Below are positions 48,701-59,322 of a DNA stretch of 64,000 bases, in pieces (position 1 is the first letter of the stretch; every line of letters begins with the position of its first letter). A program made the position numbers and the translations under genes. Source of the stretch: Vibrio gelatinilyticus (GTDB lineage Bacteria > Pseudomonadota > Gammaproteobacteria > Enterobacterales > Vibrionaceae); NCBI RefSeq assembly GCF_022836845.1, contig NZ_JAJNNZ010000002.1, positions 357,033-421,032 of the forward strand. The letters are read 5' to 3'. The notes under the pieces are model-generated. The model was not told the origin of the DNA and searched no databases. It saw only the letters and a list, made by a program, of their open reading frames with translations.

Positions 48701-49655
48701 ATTCATGGCCGTTGATCTGCCAGCCTGACTCAGAAGGTAACAGCTGAACAAATCCAGATTCCAGCACGAGATCATGCGGCTTCCCTTTATTCCACGTCAG
48801 CTCCGAGGGCAACAGTTCAATAGACGCTTCGGTAGCGGTGCTTTTATCTAAGGTGAGCCAGCTATTGAAACTGGCAAACCCGCCATCAATTCCAGTCTGA
48901 TTACGGATTTCATTGGTCAACCAGGGTTTGACCGATACATGCGATGCACTTACATAAAAATCACCACTCACACTGGCAAGTGAACCATGGTCGATAAAGT
49001 CTGCACGTACTGAAAGCGCATTAAGGTTTGCATCAGCGATGGACACAACACCTTCAGCCAAATGTCGCTCTTGTTGGTTGCGCCAACGTAGTTTTTCGAT
49101 ATCCAGCTGACGTATGTCGGAAGAAATGGAACGATAGATGATCGTGGATTTTGTGATAGCAAAGCGGTCTAGCTGTCTCAGTAGCAAGGTATCCAGCTTG
49201 CTGACGAGTTGCTCGCCCCCACTGCTCGCCCCACCGGATGATGGCGTCGACTGAGTGTCTAATCTCGGGAGTAAATCGACGCTACGGATGTCGAGGATCA
49301 TACCATTGATGACCAGATCGGCCACAACGGGCTCTCTTTGCACTATGGTTTGAATCAGATCAAATTCAACTTCAATATTGTCAATAACAAAGCGCGTGTC
49401 TGGCTCTTCTGGAAAAACGGCCTCAACGTTTTTTAACGACAGTGAAGGGTGGGTATTGCGCCAAAAGCCATGAACATCTTGCACAGTGAACTGCAGGCCA
49501 GAAGCATCATTAACCCAAGTCACTATTTCAGATTGAACACGATTTAACTGGGGTAAAGTAATACGTAACGCAGTGACCGTCGTGGCTAACAACACCAAAA
49601 CGGTCAACAGCATCCATAAAATGATACGAACAAAACGGGTAACGTGCGGACTCAC
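45768..49655 (-). CDS. yhdP: AsmA-like protein YhdP
   Basis: 1295 residues, the normal size. A single N-terminal membrane helix (about residues 9-31) is followed by a very long beta-rich periplasmic part with DUF3971/AsmA-like C-terminal sequence (DFTDVFDKGMAFNSIKGSGK). YhdP, with TamB and YdbH, is known in E. coli to move phospholipids from inner to outer membrane. It belongs to the conserved mreBCD-maf-rng-yhdP string. Its start is 10 nt past the rng stop. Confidence 0.93.
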   Translation of the reverse strand: MSPHVTRFVRIILWMLLTVLVLLATTVTALRITLPQLNRVQSEIVTWVNDASGLQFTVQDVHGFWRNTHPSLSLKNVEAVFPEEPDTRFVIDNIEVEFDLIQTIVQREPVVADLVINGMILDIRSVDLLPRLDTQSTPSSGGASSGGEQLVSKLDTLLLRQLDRFAITKSTIIYRSISSDIRQLDIEKLRWRNQQERHLAEGVVSIADANLNALSVRADFIDHGSLASVSGDFYVSASHVSVKPWLTNEIRNQTGIDGGFASFNSWLTLDKSTATEASIELLPSELTWNKGKPHDLVLESGFVQLLPSESGWQINGHEFQLRSNEVEWPELDFALLWNRNNQWQLNVSQLDVEALRPLAELAPDDTATQWLERLNFGGRIEDIRASQLAGTDSFKYSATFSQLSMAQWKLLPEFHNLSGTVSGSLEQATARLNMIDDRLPYGDVFQAPLVIKQGQVDIVWQKLNDNGWSLWADKITVATPDLQVLGAFRLDFPKDKSPFLSFYAEADLHNAGETWRYLPTLALGQNLTDYLSAALQGGRVNTSKLLWFGQLSDFPYQSNNGMFQAWVGLKDAKFSFATDWPLITNLQLDLLFQNDAMHLDSHAADLMNVKAKRITGRIPRLSSSGHIEIEAKATADGGDVRDYMTSSPLVDSVGAALTAVQISGDVDADFQLYIPFAKDEKEARAWGYAELTDNHVEIKAPPMTLENVSGRVAFDNDVVKTAGLSGELLKQPITLDFSGQNAGKGYAVNIDAIGDWNTKPLIPYIGERWVKRVKGHAPWQMGIELQLNDVGFTYQLDLNANFATLVSEYPYPLAKGYGDTGFARLQASGNQQSITARLQLPSVKYQTEIDITGEQPVLKATNLVLGKGGFKISPIVGHHFQVRTDKFNLDDWMSIAKEPVIGQKAVLDGLNTPSIPLPERVRLDVNELMLGSIEWHDVDFNARKKKGSWQFDVDSQEVKGQANLSHDDELLVSLQRLHVFVPDWDDTANSDESIIAVDDPKAPLISDFEKQFHAIAPDTKFTIDNFWFQGYKVGKIDMEMAREQNSLVWKKLQIKSGTNHIDLNGRWTLTDDDSETEVKLLVKGENNSDLMERFGITSGIQRAPFKLESSLAWKGSPWNMRVETVNGEMKTELGKGVISDVSGAARLLGLFSLDSIIRKMQLDFTDVFDKGMAFNSIKGSGKIQNGVFLTNNIKMDAVAGEMTIKGLGDLTKQTVDAEVNFVPDMTSGIPVLTAFAVTPQTALVVLAVTTVIQPVIEVVTQVNYEVKGPLDSPTVREISRSKGEFTLPENYREDK

Positions 49656-49665
49656 AAATAACTCA

Positions 49666-51135
49666 TTACATCATGACGACATCAAACTGCTCTTGGATAT
49701 AGAGAGGCTCAGCTTGAATTCGTACTTGCTTACCAATAAACACTTCAAGTTCTGCCAGAGCATGAGACTCATCACCTTCCAAGGTTTCAGCGACTGCAGG
49801 CGCAGCATAAACGACAAACTTGTCAGCATCGTAAGCACGATTAACCCGTGTAATTTCCCTGAGGATCTCATAACACACAGTTTCCACCGTCTTCACTGAG
49901 CCACGCCCTTCACAAGTTGGACAACCACTACATAGAACATGTTCAATACTTTCACGGGTTCTTTTGCGAGTCATTTCAACCAGACCCAATTGAGTGAAGC
50001 CATTGATATTGGTTTTAACACGATCTTTCTCTAGCGCCGATTCTAACGAAGCTAACACACGTGCACGATGTTCTTCCGACATCATATCAATAAAGTCGAT
50101 GATGATAATGCCACCCAAATTACGCAGTCGTAATTGACGCGCAATCGCTTGAGTCGCTTCGACGTTGGTATTAAAGATAGTTTCTTCGAGATTGCGACGG
50201 CCAACAAAAGCGCCCGTATTAATATCGACGGTGGTCATCGCTTCTGTTTGGTCGATGATCAGATAACCACCGGACTTAAGTTCCACTTTGCGCTCTAATG
50301 AGCGTTGAACTTCGTTTTCGGTGTCATACATATCAAAGATAGGCTTATCACCTTCGTATAACTCGAGTTTGTCCGTCAATTCTGGAACAAATTCCGAGGT
50401 AAACTCTTTTAGATTTTCGAACACTAGTCGTGAGTCAACCTGAATACGGGTAAGTTCAGTGCCAACAAAATCGCGTAGAATTCTTGGGGCAAGCCCCAGT
50501 TCACCGTACAACGCTGTTCGAGGTTTGTTTTTTGCACGACGCTCGATCACCTTAGACCATAAGCGCTTTAGAAAAGCAGCATCTTGAGCCAACTCTTTTT
50601 CATCGGATCCTTCTGCAGCGGTACGAATAATAAACCCGCCATGTTCATCACAATAGTCCGCAACCACCTTCTTTAAGCGATTGCGTTCATCTTCGCTGTC
50701 AATACGCTGAGACACCCCAACATGGCTTGCTCCGGGCATGAAAACTAAATATCGGGATGGCAACGTAATATCAGTTGTCAGTCTGGCGCCTTTCGTACCT
50801 AAAGGGTCTTTGACAACTTGAACGACAATATCCTGGCCTTGTCGTACTAGCTCTGAAATATCTCGCACCTGAAACTGCTGTTTTTCATTTTCCGCTACGC
50901 ATTCGGTATGAGGAACAATATCAGAAGCGTGAAGAAACGCGGCTTTCTCCAAGCCGATGTCGACAAAAGCGGCCTGCATACCCGGTAAAACTCGGCTCAC
51001 TCGCCCTTTGTAAATATTGCCAACAATGCCTCGTTTGGCTTCTCGTTCAATATGAACTTCTTGAAGGATCCCGCCCTCAATCATCGCAACACGAGTCTCA
51101 CTCGGTGTTACGTTTATCAGCAACTCCACGCTCAT
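49666..51135 (-). CDS. rng: Ribonuclease G
   Basis: 489 residues, as in E. coli RNase G (CafA). It matures the 5' end of 16S rRNA and degrades some mRNAs. An S1 domain covers about residues 38-120. The magnesium-binding aspartates are expected in TVDINTGAFVGRRN and IIIIDFIDM. The zinc-link cysteines are in CSGCPTCEGRG. It lies 15 nt downstream of maf in the mre string. Confidence 0.96.
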   Translation of the reverse strand: MSVELLINVTPSETRVAMIEGGILQEVHIEREAKRGIVGNIYKGRVSRVLPGMQAAFVDIGLEKAAFLHASDIVPHTECVAENEKQQFQVRDISELVRQGQDIVVQVVKDPLGTKGARLTTDITLPSRYLVFMPGASHVGVSQRIDSEDERNRLKKVVADYCDEHGGFIIRTAAEGSDEKELAQDAAFLKRLWSKVIERRAKNKPRTALYGELGLAPRILRDFVGTELTRIQVDSRLVFENLKEFTSEFVPELTDKLELYEGDKPIFDMYDTENEVQRSLERKVELKSGGYLIIDQTEAMTTVDINTGAFVGRRNLEETIFNTNVEATQAIARQLRLRNLGGIIIIDFIDMMSEEHRARVLASLESALEKDRVKTNINGFTQLGLVEMTRKRTRESIEHVLCSGCPTCEGRGSVKTVETVCYEILREITRVNRAYDADKFVVYAAPAVAETLEGDESHALAELEVFIGKQVRIQAEPLYIQEQFDVVMM

Positions 51136-51150
51136 TGGCGCACCTCAATT

Positions 51151-51717
51151 CTATTCGTTATTAAATTCACGCAAGAGCTGGTCGGTTTCATATAGGGGAA
51201 GGCCAACGACTGCATGGTAGCTACCTTCAATGCGAGTCACAAAACGCCCACCTATCCCTTGAATACCGTAACTTCCCGCTTTATCGCATGGTTCCTTTGA
51301 CTGCCAATATCGTTCTATTTCTTGTTGGCTAAGGGGTTTAAACCATACGTTTGTCGTGACCACGACCGAACTCTGCTTATTCTTTGATGTAACCGCAACG
51401 GCCGTCATCACTTGGTGTTGACGCCCAGACAACATTGAGAGCATTCGACGGGCATCGGCGTAATCAATTGGCTTTTCCAATACCACGCCATCACATACAA
51501 CAACCGTATCCGAGCCTAGAGATACATCGCTATCCGAGGAGCCTAAATTAAGCCCTGTGCGCGATTTATCTTTAGCCAAGCGAAGTACGTATTGTTCCGG
51601 AGTCTCTCCACTTTGCTGCGCCTCTTCAATGTCAGGGGCAACACAATCAAACTCAACGCCCAATTGCGCCAGCAATTCTTTACGTCTTGGCGACGTTGAT
51701 GCCAAAATTAAACTCAT
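51151..51717 (-). CDS. maf: Maf-family nucleotide pyrophosphatase
   Basis: 188 residues from ATG 51717 (MSLILASTSPRRKELL). A TTG five codons earlier is less likely. Maf proteins hydrolyse non-canonical or modified nucleoside triphosphates. In E. coli the protein at this place (YhdE) prefers dTTP/UTP. STSPRRKELL, SDTVVV and DKAGSYGIQG are the family signatures. It is between mreD and rng, as in E. coli. Confidence 0.92.
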   Translation of the reverse strand: MSLILASTSPRRKELLAQLGVEFDCVAPDIEEAQQSGETPEQYVLRLAKDKSRTGLNLGSSDSDVSLGSDTVVVCDGVVLEKPIDYADARRMLSMLSGRQHQVMTAVAVTSKNKQSSVVVTTNVWFKPLSQQEIERYWQSKEPCDKAGSYGIQGIGGRFVTRIEGSYHAVVGLPLYETDQLLREFNNE

Positions 51718-51732
51718 CGTTAATGAACCCAA

Positions 51733-52227
51733 TTATCTTACGTGCCAACGACGCCTGACGCGACGCAACAGCAGAAACATCCATGGCCAAAGTATACAGT
51801 TAATCAGGCCACTCCACAGTGACAAAGGATTAAAAGTGACATCTTGAACTAAATACTCGCCGAAGAAAATTAACACTTCAAGAGCCATAGACAGTAATGC
51901 AACCACCATAGCCTGTTGCCATAATGCCATGTTACGCAAGACCAAAAAATTGAGAGCAAGGACATAAATAACAATGGACATCATCATGCCTCGGATCCCT
52001 AAGGTCGAGCCAATCAACAAATCCCAAATAAGACCTAATACTAAAGCCGTTCCTACGTTAACTCGGTGTGGCAGCGCAAGCACCCAATAGCCAAGTACCA
52101 GTAATAGCCAGGAAGGACGCGTGAAATCTAAGATCCCAGGCCAAGGGATCGTTTGTAGAACTAAGGCCAATAGTAGGGTTGCACCGATCACCATCTGACT
52201 TCGAAACAAACTATTTGTCATATTCAT
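51733..52227 (-). CDS. mreD: Rod shape-determining protein MreD
   Basis: 164 residues with about five hydrophobic helices, the usual MreD layout. It is an inner-membrane partner of MreC and the elongasome that sets rod shape. FTRPSWLLLVLGYWVLALPHR near the N-terminus is recognisable in gamma-proteobacterial MreD. It is coupled to mreC by a 3-nt gap. Confidence 0.94.
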   Translation of the reverse strand: MNMTNSLFRSQMVIGATLLLALVLQTIPWPGILDFTRPSWLLLVLGYWVLALPHRVNVGTALVLGLIWDLLIGSTLGIRGMMMSIVIYVLALNFLVLRNMALWQQAMVVALLSMALEVLIFFGEYLVQDVTFNPLSLWSGLINCILWPWMFLLLRRVRRRWHVR

Positions 52228-52230
52228 CTC

Positions 52231-53094
52231 TTATTCTGCTTTGAGCGTTGCTTCTACCGCTTGCTGCTGACGGTCTTCATTTGGCCAAATCAACAGAAGA
52301 TAACGAAGGCGGTCAAAATCAACCACTGGTTCGGCAATAATTTGGGCAAACTCTTTAAAGTTGTCTCGCTCGACCGATTTCACGTAGGCGACAGGGTAGC
52401 CTTCTGGATACACTCCCCCTAGCCCAGAGGTTACGAGTAGATCACCTTGAATAATATCGGTACTGGTCGGAATGTGCTCCAACTGGATCTCATCAATGGC
52501 ACCGTTTCCTGACGCTATCACGCGGATATCATTACGGATAACTTGTACTGGAATGGCACTATTACTGTCCGTTAGTAGCATGATACGGCTGTTATGAGCA
52601 CCAACAAAAGTGACTTGGCCTACAATACCGTTTTCGTTTATAACAGGCTGCCCGACATACACACCATCGATAGCCCCTTTATCGATCACTACTTGGTGTC
52701 GATAAGGCGAGGTATCTACTGCCATCACTTCTGTCACGACTTTCTTTTCGTCACGGACAAAAGAAGAACCTAATAACTCTCTGAGACGTTGGTTTTCTTC
52801 GCGGTATTGATCAAGAAGGATCAACTCACTTCTTAGGCGTAAAACTTCTCGCTTCAAACTCACACTTTGTTCAACAAGACCTTGGCGAGTATTGAAACGC
52901 TCATATATCCCATCGAACATTGAACGCGGAAGATTTGCTGCGTATTGGATAGGAGCAACGGCACTATTAAGTAAATAGCGGATATTCGAGAATGTATCTA
53001 AACGAGTATCAGCCAGCATAAGGCTGGCTGATAGAGTGACCGCAATAAACAATCTAAGCTGTAATGATGGCCCTCTGCCAAATATTGGTTTCAT
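52231..53094 (-). CDS. mreC: Rod shape-determining protein MreC
   Basis: 287 residues. A membrane helix at about residues 12-30 is followed by a coiled coil (about 66-108) and the periplasmic beta domains. MreC links MreB filaments to the wall-synthesis enzymes. MKPIFGRGPSLQLRL is typical of vibrio MreC. A strong hairpin separates it from mreB upstream, so it is probably made at a lower level than MreB. Confidence 0.95.
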   Translation of the reverse strand: MKPIFGRGPSLQLRLFIAVTLSASLMLADTRLDTFSNIRYLLNSAVAPIQYAANLPRSMFDGIYERFNTRQGLVEQSVSLKREVLRLRSELILLDQYREENQRLRELLGSSFVRDEKKVVTEVMAVDTSPYRHQVVIDKGAIDGVYVGQPVINENGIVGQVTFVGAHNSRIMLLTDSNSAIPVQVIRNDIRVIASGNGAIDEIQLEHIPTSTDIIQGDLLVTSGLGGVYPEGYPVAYVKSVERDNFKEFAQIIAEPVVDFDRLRYLLLIWPNEDRQQQAVEATLKAE

Positions 53095-53118
53095 ATCTCT
53101 CTACTATGGTGATGTGGT

Positions 53119-53148
53119 CTCTAGTTTTGAAATGCATCAAAACTAGAG
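53119..53148 (-). repeat. Intercistronic hairpin mreB-mreC
   Basis: CTCTAGTTTTGA (53119-53130), 6-nt loop, TCAAAACTAGAG (53137-53148): a 12-bp perfect stem. There is no T-run on the minus strand, so it should not fully terminate. It may raise mreB relative to mreC. Confidence 0.75.
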
Positions 53149-53156
53149 CGAAACCA

Positions 53157-54483
<1,327 letters not shown>

Positions 54484-56472
54484 TTATCCTTTTTTCCAGC
54501 GATTCCTTCGTCCTACTTTCACGGATGTCGTAGCTGTCGACTTTGGCAATATCTGGCTCTCTTTTGCAAAATAGCGCCCTTGAAAGCCACTCACCCCGAG
54601 ATCAATTAAAGCCTGCCACTCATGCTCAGTCTCAACTCCGACTGCGAGTACTTTGGTGGTTGAGTCTCCGCAAGCTCCCACCATGCTTCGGACAAAGAGT
54701 TGATTCTCATGACGCTGTTCGATCTTCTTAATCAAGCTGCGATGTAACTTCAAATAGTCGACTTTTAGATCTTTAATATAGTGAGTGCTCACAATAGAAC
54801 GACCCGCTTGACCAACGATCACCGTACATCCTAGGCCCGACAACATTCGGATCACTGGCCTCATATAATCAAGGTGCTGCACCAATTTGGCTTCGGAAAA
54901 TTCGAACGATAGCTGCTGACGTAAAGCAATGGGAAGTTGCAACAGTTCATCTCTAACCCACTTAAAATACTGCTTATTTTTAAAGGGGGTAACGTATAGG
55001 TTAATCGAGATGTTCTGAGCACTGGTTTGTTTTTTTAACAAGCCTAATACTGTCATAAACACCGTTCGATCTAAATTCGCTTCGTAGCCAACCTGTATCA
55101 AGGCCGACTGAAAACGAGACGCCTTGATTTCGCCTTTTTCTGGGTCATGAATGCGCACAAACATCTCATGATGCAATAGTTGTTGCTCTTTGCCTTTTTG
55201 ATGAAGAAAACAAGGCTGGTTGTAAATCAAAATGTTGTTAGGTTGCAGTGCTTTATCAAATAAGGTTCGCCAACGCACGCTGCCACGCTCATCCACTTTT
55301 TGAGCTTGTTTTTTGTAACGGCTCCAATTGTTTACACGTTGTAACTGTGCACTCTTCAGAGCGGTTTCAGCCTCATCCATGATTTGCTCTTGCTTCTCAC
55401 CTTCAGAATAAAGACTCACCCCGATATGGCACCAATTATCTTCATTTAAAGGATTGGGTGGCGTCACTTTTTCCAACTGTCTCAAACACTGACTGGCTAG
55501 GGTCGAGATATCTTTAACACTTTGATGGGGAATGAAAATAGCAAAGTCAGCATCGTAATAACGAGAGAAGATGACATCTGGATATTTTTGTACAGTATTC
55601 GACAACACATCGCCGACCTCAATAAGAAACTCGTCGCAAACATGTTTGTCATTTTGTTCCTGCACTTGTTCCCACTCTTCAATACGAAACAGTAGTACGC
55701 CACCGTGAGCACCGCTTTCGTGCAGAGCGGATTCGAGTTTACTATCAAATAGCACTCGGTTAGCACTGCCTGTTAATTGGTCTAAGAAGGTTTGTGTGCG
55801 AATAAAAGTGTCAAAACGGCTGCGCTCCTGCCGTGCGTCTTGCAATTCATCAATAAGGATATCTAGGGCTTCGCTGGCGGTATATGGCCACTCTCTGTGA
55901 TCGCCTTTGGCGTAAGCTTCAACCCGTCCGGCGAGAATCATTCGCCCGCGCTCTTCGAGAAGTTCAGAGCCGATTAATTGCTCCTTCAGCCATTTGACAC
56001 TGCGAACCAGACAGAAAATAATAAGACCAAATGCCAGTGTGACAGACCACATTGCTTCTAACGAATACTTGACGCTTAAATAAGGTGGCAGCGCTTTAAA
56101 AGAGATCGTATAAGATTGATTTCGTTCTAGAGGGTAAGATTTCTCATAAAAAACAGTACGTTCAATATTAGGCATCGTGTTTTTATAGCGATACACCACC
56201 CCTGACTCAGAGCTAAGCTGCATTTCAATAATGTTGCTGGCTTGCAGCATCTTGGGCATCCATCGCTGCATCCTATAGGCGGCGTCTGGATCTTCCAGCT
56301 CTTTATCAACCACTTCCACAATACCTGTTAGGTGGTGGTCGAGGTACTCTTGTCCCATTCTTTTGATCGATAATGTGCCACCAATAAAAAGAATAAATAC
56401 AGCACTGATTACTATTACAGTAACAAAAGCTACAAGACGGGTGCTCAACTTAAGCGTTGGTGTCTGCCTCAT
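54484..56472 (-). CDS. csrD: CsrD (MshH): degenerate GGDEF-EAL regulator of Csr small RNA decay
   Basis: 662 residues. Two membrane helices (about 13-31 and 139-156) enclose a periplasmic part. A HAMP-like stretch, a GGDEF-like domain (about 225-390) and an EAL-like domain (about 405-650) follow. Both active sites are lost: DADF at 307-310 replaces GGDEF, and EMF within HEMF (435-438) replaces EAL. This is the pattern of CsrD, which targets CsrB-type RNAs for RNase E and makes no c-di-GMP. In V. cholerae it is the first gene of the MSHA locus (mshH). Confidence 0.93.
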   Translation of the reverse strand: MRQTPTLKLSTRLVAFVTVIVISAVFILFIGGTLSIKRMGQEYLDHHLTGIVEVVDKELEDPDAAYRMQRWMPKMLQASNIIEMQLSSESGVVYRYKNTMPNIERTVFYEKSYPLERNQSYTISFKALPPYLSVKYSLEAMWSVTLAFGLIIFCLVRSVKWLKEQLIGSELLEERGRMILAGRVEAYAKGDHREWPYTASEALDILIDELQDARQERSRFDTFIRTQTFLDQLTGSANRVLFDSKLESALHESGAHGGVLLFRIEEWEQVQEQNDKHVCDEFLIEVGDVLSNTVQKYPDVIFSRYYDADFAIFIPHQSVKDISTLASQCLRQLEKVTPPNPLNEDNWCHIGVSLYSEGEKQEQIMDEAETALKSAQLQRVNNWSRYKKQAQKVDERGSVRWRTLFDKALQPNNILIYNQPCFLHQKGKEQQLLHHEMFVRIHDPEKGEIKASRFQSALIQVGYEANLDRTVFMTVLGLLKKQTSAQNISINLYVTPFKNKQYFKWVRDELLQLPIALRQQLSFEFSEAKLVQHLDYMRPVIRMLSGLGCTVIVGQAGRSIVSTHYIKDLKVDYLKLHRSLIKKIEQRHENQLFVRSMVGACGDSTTKVLAVGVETEHEWQALIDLGVSGFQGRYFAKESQILPKSTATTSVKVGRRNRWKKG

Positions 56473-56665
56473 AAATGGTTAAGTCCTTTTTGTTCCAGCT
56501 GATCGATCATTGCCAGAGTATTCCCTACTACTCGCAATTACATAAGGATCGGTGAGAGGTTCATCGGCGCATCCAAGAATCATCCAGCACGGCCAAACCA
56601 TAGATTTGTTATAACAGAATTCCCGCTTAGCGTTAAGCAGTCGCTAAAGCCAGACATCTAAGAAA

Positions 56666-56698
56666 CAAAAAAAGCCACGACAGTCGTGGCTATTTTTT
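56666..56698 (-). terminator. Terminator of ssb
   Basis: AGCCACGAC (56673-56681) pairs with GTCGTGGCT (56683-56691). An A-run at 56666-56673 gives the T-tract on the minus strand, and T follow on the right as well. Confidence 0.85.
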
Positions 56699-56752
56699 AA
56701 TTCACACTCAAGCCATACGGATTGATTGAACTTGAACTTGAACTAGTCAATT

Positions 56753-57310
56753 TTAGAACGGAATGTCGTCGTCAAAATCCATTGGTGGTTCATTGTACTG
56801 CGGTTGTGACGCAGGAGCCTGTTGTTGCTGTGGCTGCTTAGGTGCTTGTTGAACCGGCTGTTGAGGCTGGCCCCAGCCTCCTTGTTGAGGCGCTTGAGAC
56901 TGTTGTTGTCCCATTCCGCCTTGATTCATTCCACCTTGCATTGGAGCTCCGCCCCCCTGACGACCGCCAAGCATCTGCATCACACCATTGAAACCTTGTA
57001 CCACAACTTCTGTCGTGTAACGGTCCTGACCGCTCTGGTCTTGCCATTTACGGGTCTGCAATTGGCCTTCGATATAGACTTGTGAACCTTTACGAAGATA
57101 CTCACCAGCCACTTCGGCTAGCTTGCCAAACAGAGCGACACGATGCCACTCTGTTTTCTCTCTCTGCTCGCCTGTTGCTTTATCGCGCCATGATTCTGAC
57201 GTCGCAATGGTGATGTTTGCCACGGCACCGCCGCTTGGCATGTAACGAATTTCTGGGTCATTACCTAGGTTTCCCACAAGAATAACTTTGTTTACTCCAC
57301 GGCTTGCCAT
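56753..57310 (-). CDS. ssb: Single-stranded DNA-binding protein
   Basis: 185 residues from ATG 57310 ([13 protein letters not shown]), with CGGAG 5-6 nt upstream. A longer frame to 57328 adds six residues and lacks a site. The OB fold covers about 1-112. A Gln/Gly/Pro-rich linker follows. The acidic tip DFDDDIPF recruits repair and replication partners. In E. coli ssb and uvrA are divergent neighbours. Here qstR and galU lie between them. I saw no LexA box before ssb. Confidence 0.96.
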   Translation of the reverse strand: MASRGVNKVILVGNLGNDPEIRYMPSGGAVANITIATSESWRDKATGEQREKTEWHRVALFGKLAEVAGEYLRKGSQVYIEGQLQTRKWQDQSGQDRYTTEVVVQGFNGVMQMLGGRQGGGAPMQGGMNQGGMGQQQSQAPQQGGWGQPQQPVQQAPKQPQQQQAPASQPQYNEPPMDFDDDIPF

Positions 57311-57587
57311 GATTTGCTCCGTATTCACATTTCTGGATCTTAAATTTAGCCCAATAGAATAGCACGAACAGACTATAGGACAACACTGCTATTACCGCCA
57401 ACAATGGCGAAGAGTGAATGACCAATGAATTGCGACCAATATCAATCGCTAAACTTCTTTAGTTTTTCGTCAATTACCAAAAGACAAGATATGCGCCTAA
57501 AAGCTACCGTCATTGCTAGCGTGTGACTTTTTACTAAGCGACTATCTCTGAAATCGACCTTTCACCCACGTAGACTGAGGCAAATAT
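57311..57587. other. ssb-qstR divergent region
   Basis: 277 bp. An inverted element TTGCGA (57430-57435) with TCGC starting ten bases later resembles the half-sites of TfoX-dependent CRP-S sites, but those have a 6-bp spacer. No clear promoter boxes were found for either gene. Confidence 0.35.
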
Positions 57588-58235
57588 ATGCGAAAAAGCT
57601 ATTATCGACGCGTCGTTCAATATGTGACGCCAACGCCGAGTAGTATTCCTGAATTTATCCAGGTTCTGTCTGAACAATGTTGCTCCCCTATTGCGCCCAT
57701 CACACCACAAAGTTTGATGGAAGCCAGCCCACTGTATAAAAATAGAATTCTTTTATTCGAGTACGAACATTCCTTGGAGTTATTCCAACAAGTAGTCAAT
57801 TTGCCATTGGTTAGCAAAGATTACGAAACGATTTTGATTAACGTTCCGCGCCGATTGACTACCCAAGAGGTTCTCCATTACGGTCACCTCAAGGCGCTTT
57901 TTTATTGCCATGAAGCGCTCGATAAATTGGTTATCGGCATCAATGAAGTCGTTAATGGCAAAAACTGGTTACCAAGAGATGTCACGAGCCAATTACTTCA
58001 CCACTATCGCCACATGGTACTTTCTAACACGGCGCCGACCGTGGTCGATCTCACCAGTCGAGAAATCCAGATTTTGCGGAGTTTGCAGTCGGGTGCATCC
58101 AACTTGCAAATGGCTGAAGATCTCTTTATTGCCGAATCGACCGTCAAGTCACACTTGTACCAAATCTTTAGAAAATTATCGGTAAAAAACCGTATCCAGG
58201 CCATCGCTTGGGCAAACCAGAACCTCTTATCGTAA
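57588..58235 (+). CDS. qstR: LuxR-type regulator QstR
   Basis: 215 residues. The C-terminal LuxR/GerE helix-turn-helix covers about residues 153-212 (LTSREIQILRSLQSGASNLQ...AESTVKSHLYQIFRKL). The N-terminal half resembles a receiver-like fold without obvious phosphorylation acids. Length, sequence type and position between ssb and galU match QstR of V. cholerae (VC0396). QstR is induced by TfoX and HapR and activates DNA-uptake genes and type VI secretion. The assignment rests on recalled synteny and the domain, not on an alignment. CsgD/VpsT-type regulators share the HTH but lie elsewhere. Confidence 0.85.
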   Translation: MRKSYYRRVVQYVTPTPSSIPEFIQVLSEQCCSPIAPITPQSLMEASPLYKNRILLFEYEHSLELFQQVVNLPLVSKDYETILINVPRRLTTQEVLHYGHLKALFYCHEALDKLVIGINEVVNGKNWLPRDVTSQLLHHYRHMVLSNTAPTVVDLTSREIQILRSLQSGASNLQMAEDLFIAESTVKSHLYQIFRKLSVKNRIQAIAWANQNLLS

Positions 58236-58401
58236 CGACCAACACCCGATAGACCAGGCTTGAACTGCCACCCGTTTTTAAAAATTTCCGTTGGGAATGT
58301 TCACAATACAGGTGTACCAGAGCAAATTTACTTGTAAACTGTGGCGGTATTAATGCCGTCAGTGGCAATCCAATTAAAAATAGAAATTATAGGGTGTTAT
58401 C

Positions 58402-59274
58402 ATGATCAAAAAGTGCCTATTCCCGGCTGCGGGCTATGGAACTCGCTTCTTACCTGCGACAAAGTCTATGCCTAAAGAGATGATGCCTGTGGTCAATAAA
58501 CCGCTGATTGAATATGGCGTTGAAGAGGCCATTCAGGCAGGAATGGACGGCATGTGCATCGTCACTGGTCGTGGTAAGCACTCCATCATGGATCACTTTG
58601 ATAAGAACTATGAACTAGAAGATCAAATCAGCGGTACAAACAAGGAAGATTTGCTGGTCAATATCCGCGATATCATTGAATCGGCGACCTTTACTTACGT
58701 ACGCCAGCGCGAAATGAAAGGATTGGGTCACGCTATCTTGACCGGTCGTGAGCTGGTTGGCGACAATCCATTTGCTGTTGTCCTTGCCGATGATTTGTGC
58801 GTCAACGAATCACAGGGCGTGTTAGCGCAAATGGTCGCGCTTTATAAGCAATTTCGCTGCTCAATCGTCGCAGTACAAGAAGTCCCTGAAGACGAGACCC
58901 ACAAGTACGGGGTGATTTCAGGTGAAATGATCAAAGACGATATATTCCGCGTCGATGACATGGTTGAGAAACCAGAGCCTGGGACTGCGCCAAGCAATCT
59001 GGCAATTATCGGTCGCTATATCTTAACTCCAGATATTTTCGAGTTAATTGAGCAAACAGAACCAGGCAAAGGTGGCGAAATTCAAATCACTGATGCTCTG
59101 TTGAAACAAGCAAAAGCTGGCTGCGTATTGGCGTACAAGTTTAAGGGTAAACGCTTTGATTGCGGTAGCGTCGAAGGTTATATCGAAGCCACCAATTACT
59201 GTTTTGAAAATCTTTACCTTAAAGACGAGAAAACCGCGGAATTGGGTAAGCACGTTACTCAAAGAGCCGACTAA
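58402..59274 (+). CDS. galU: UTP-glucose-1-phosphate uridylyltransferase
   Basis: 290 residues. It makes UDP-glucose for surface polysaccharide, trehalose and glycogen-related routes. The nucleotide-binding FPAAGYGTRFLPATKSMPKEM at the N-terminus and the ADDLCVNES metal site are diagnostic. The start MIKKCLFPA is preceded by AGGGTG. It is followed directly by a terminator that overlaps a LexA-like site. Confidence 0.96.
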   Translation: MIKKCLFPAAGYGTRFLPATKSMPKEMMPVVNKPLIEYGVEEAIQAGMDGMCIVTGRGKHSIMDHFDKNYELEDQISGTNKEDLLVNIRDIIESATFTYVRQREMKGLGHAILTGRELVGDNPFAVVLADDLCVNESQGVLAQMVALYKQFRCSIVAVQEVPEDETHKYGVISGEMIKDDIFRVDDMVEKPEPGTAPSNLAIIGRYILTPDIFELIEQTEPGKGGEIQITDALLKQAKAGCVLAYKFKGKRFDCGSVEGYIEATNYCFENLYLKDEKTAELGKHVTQRAD

Positions 59275-59288
59275 CTCGCTCCTTCCAT

Positions 59289-59322
59289 AAAAAAACAGTC
59301 ATCCTAAGATGACTGTTTTTTT
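59289..59322 (+). terminator. Terminator of galU
   Basis: ACAGTCATC (59295-59303), loop CTAA, GATGACTGT (59308-59316), then a T-run to 59322. A's precede it. Confidence 0.9.
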
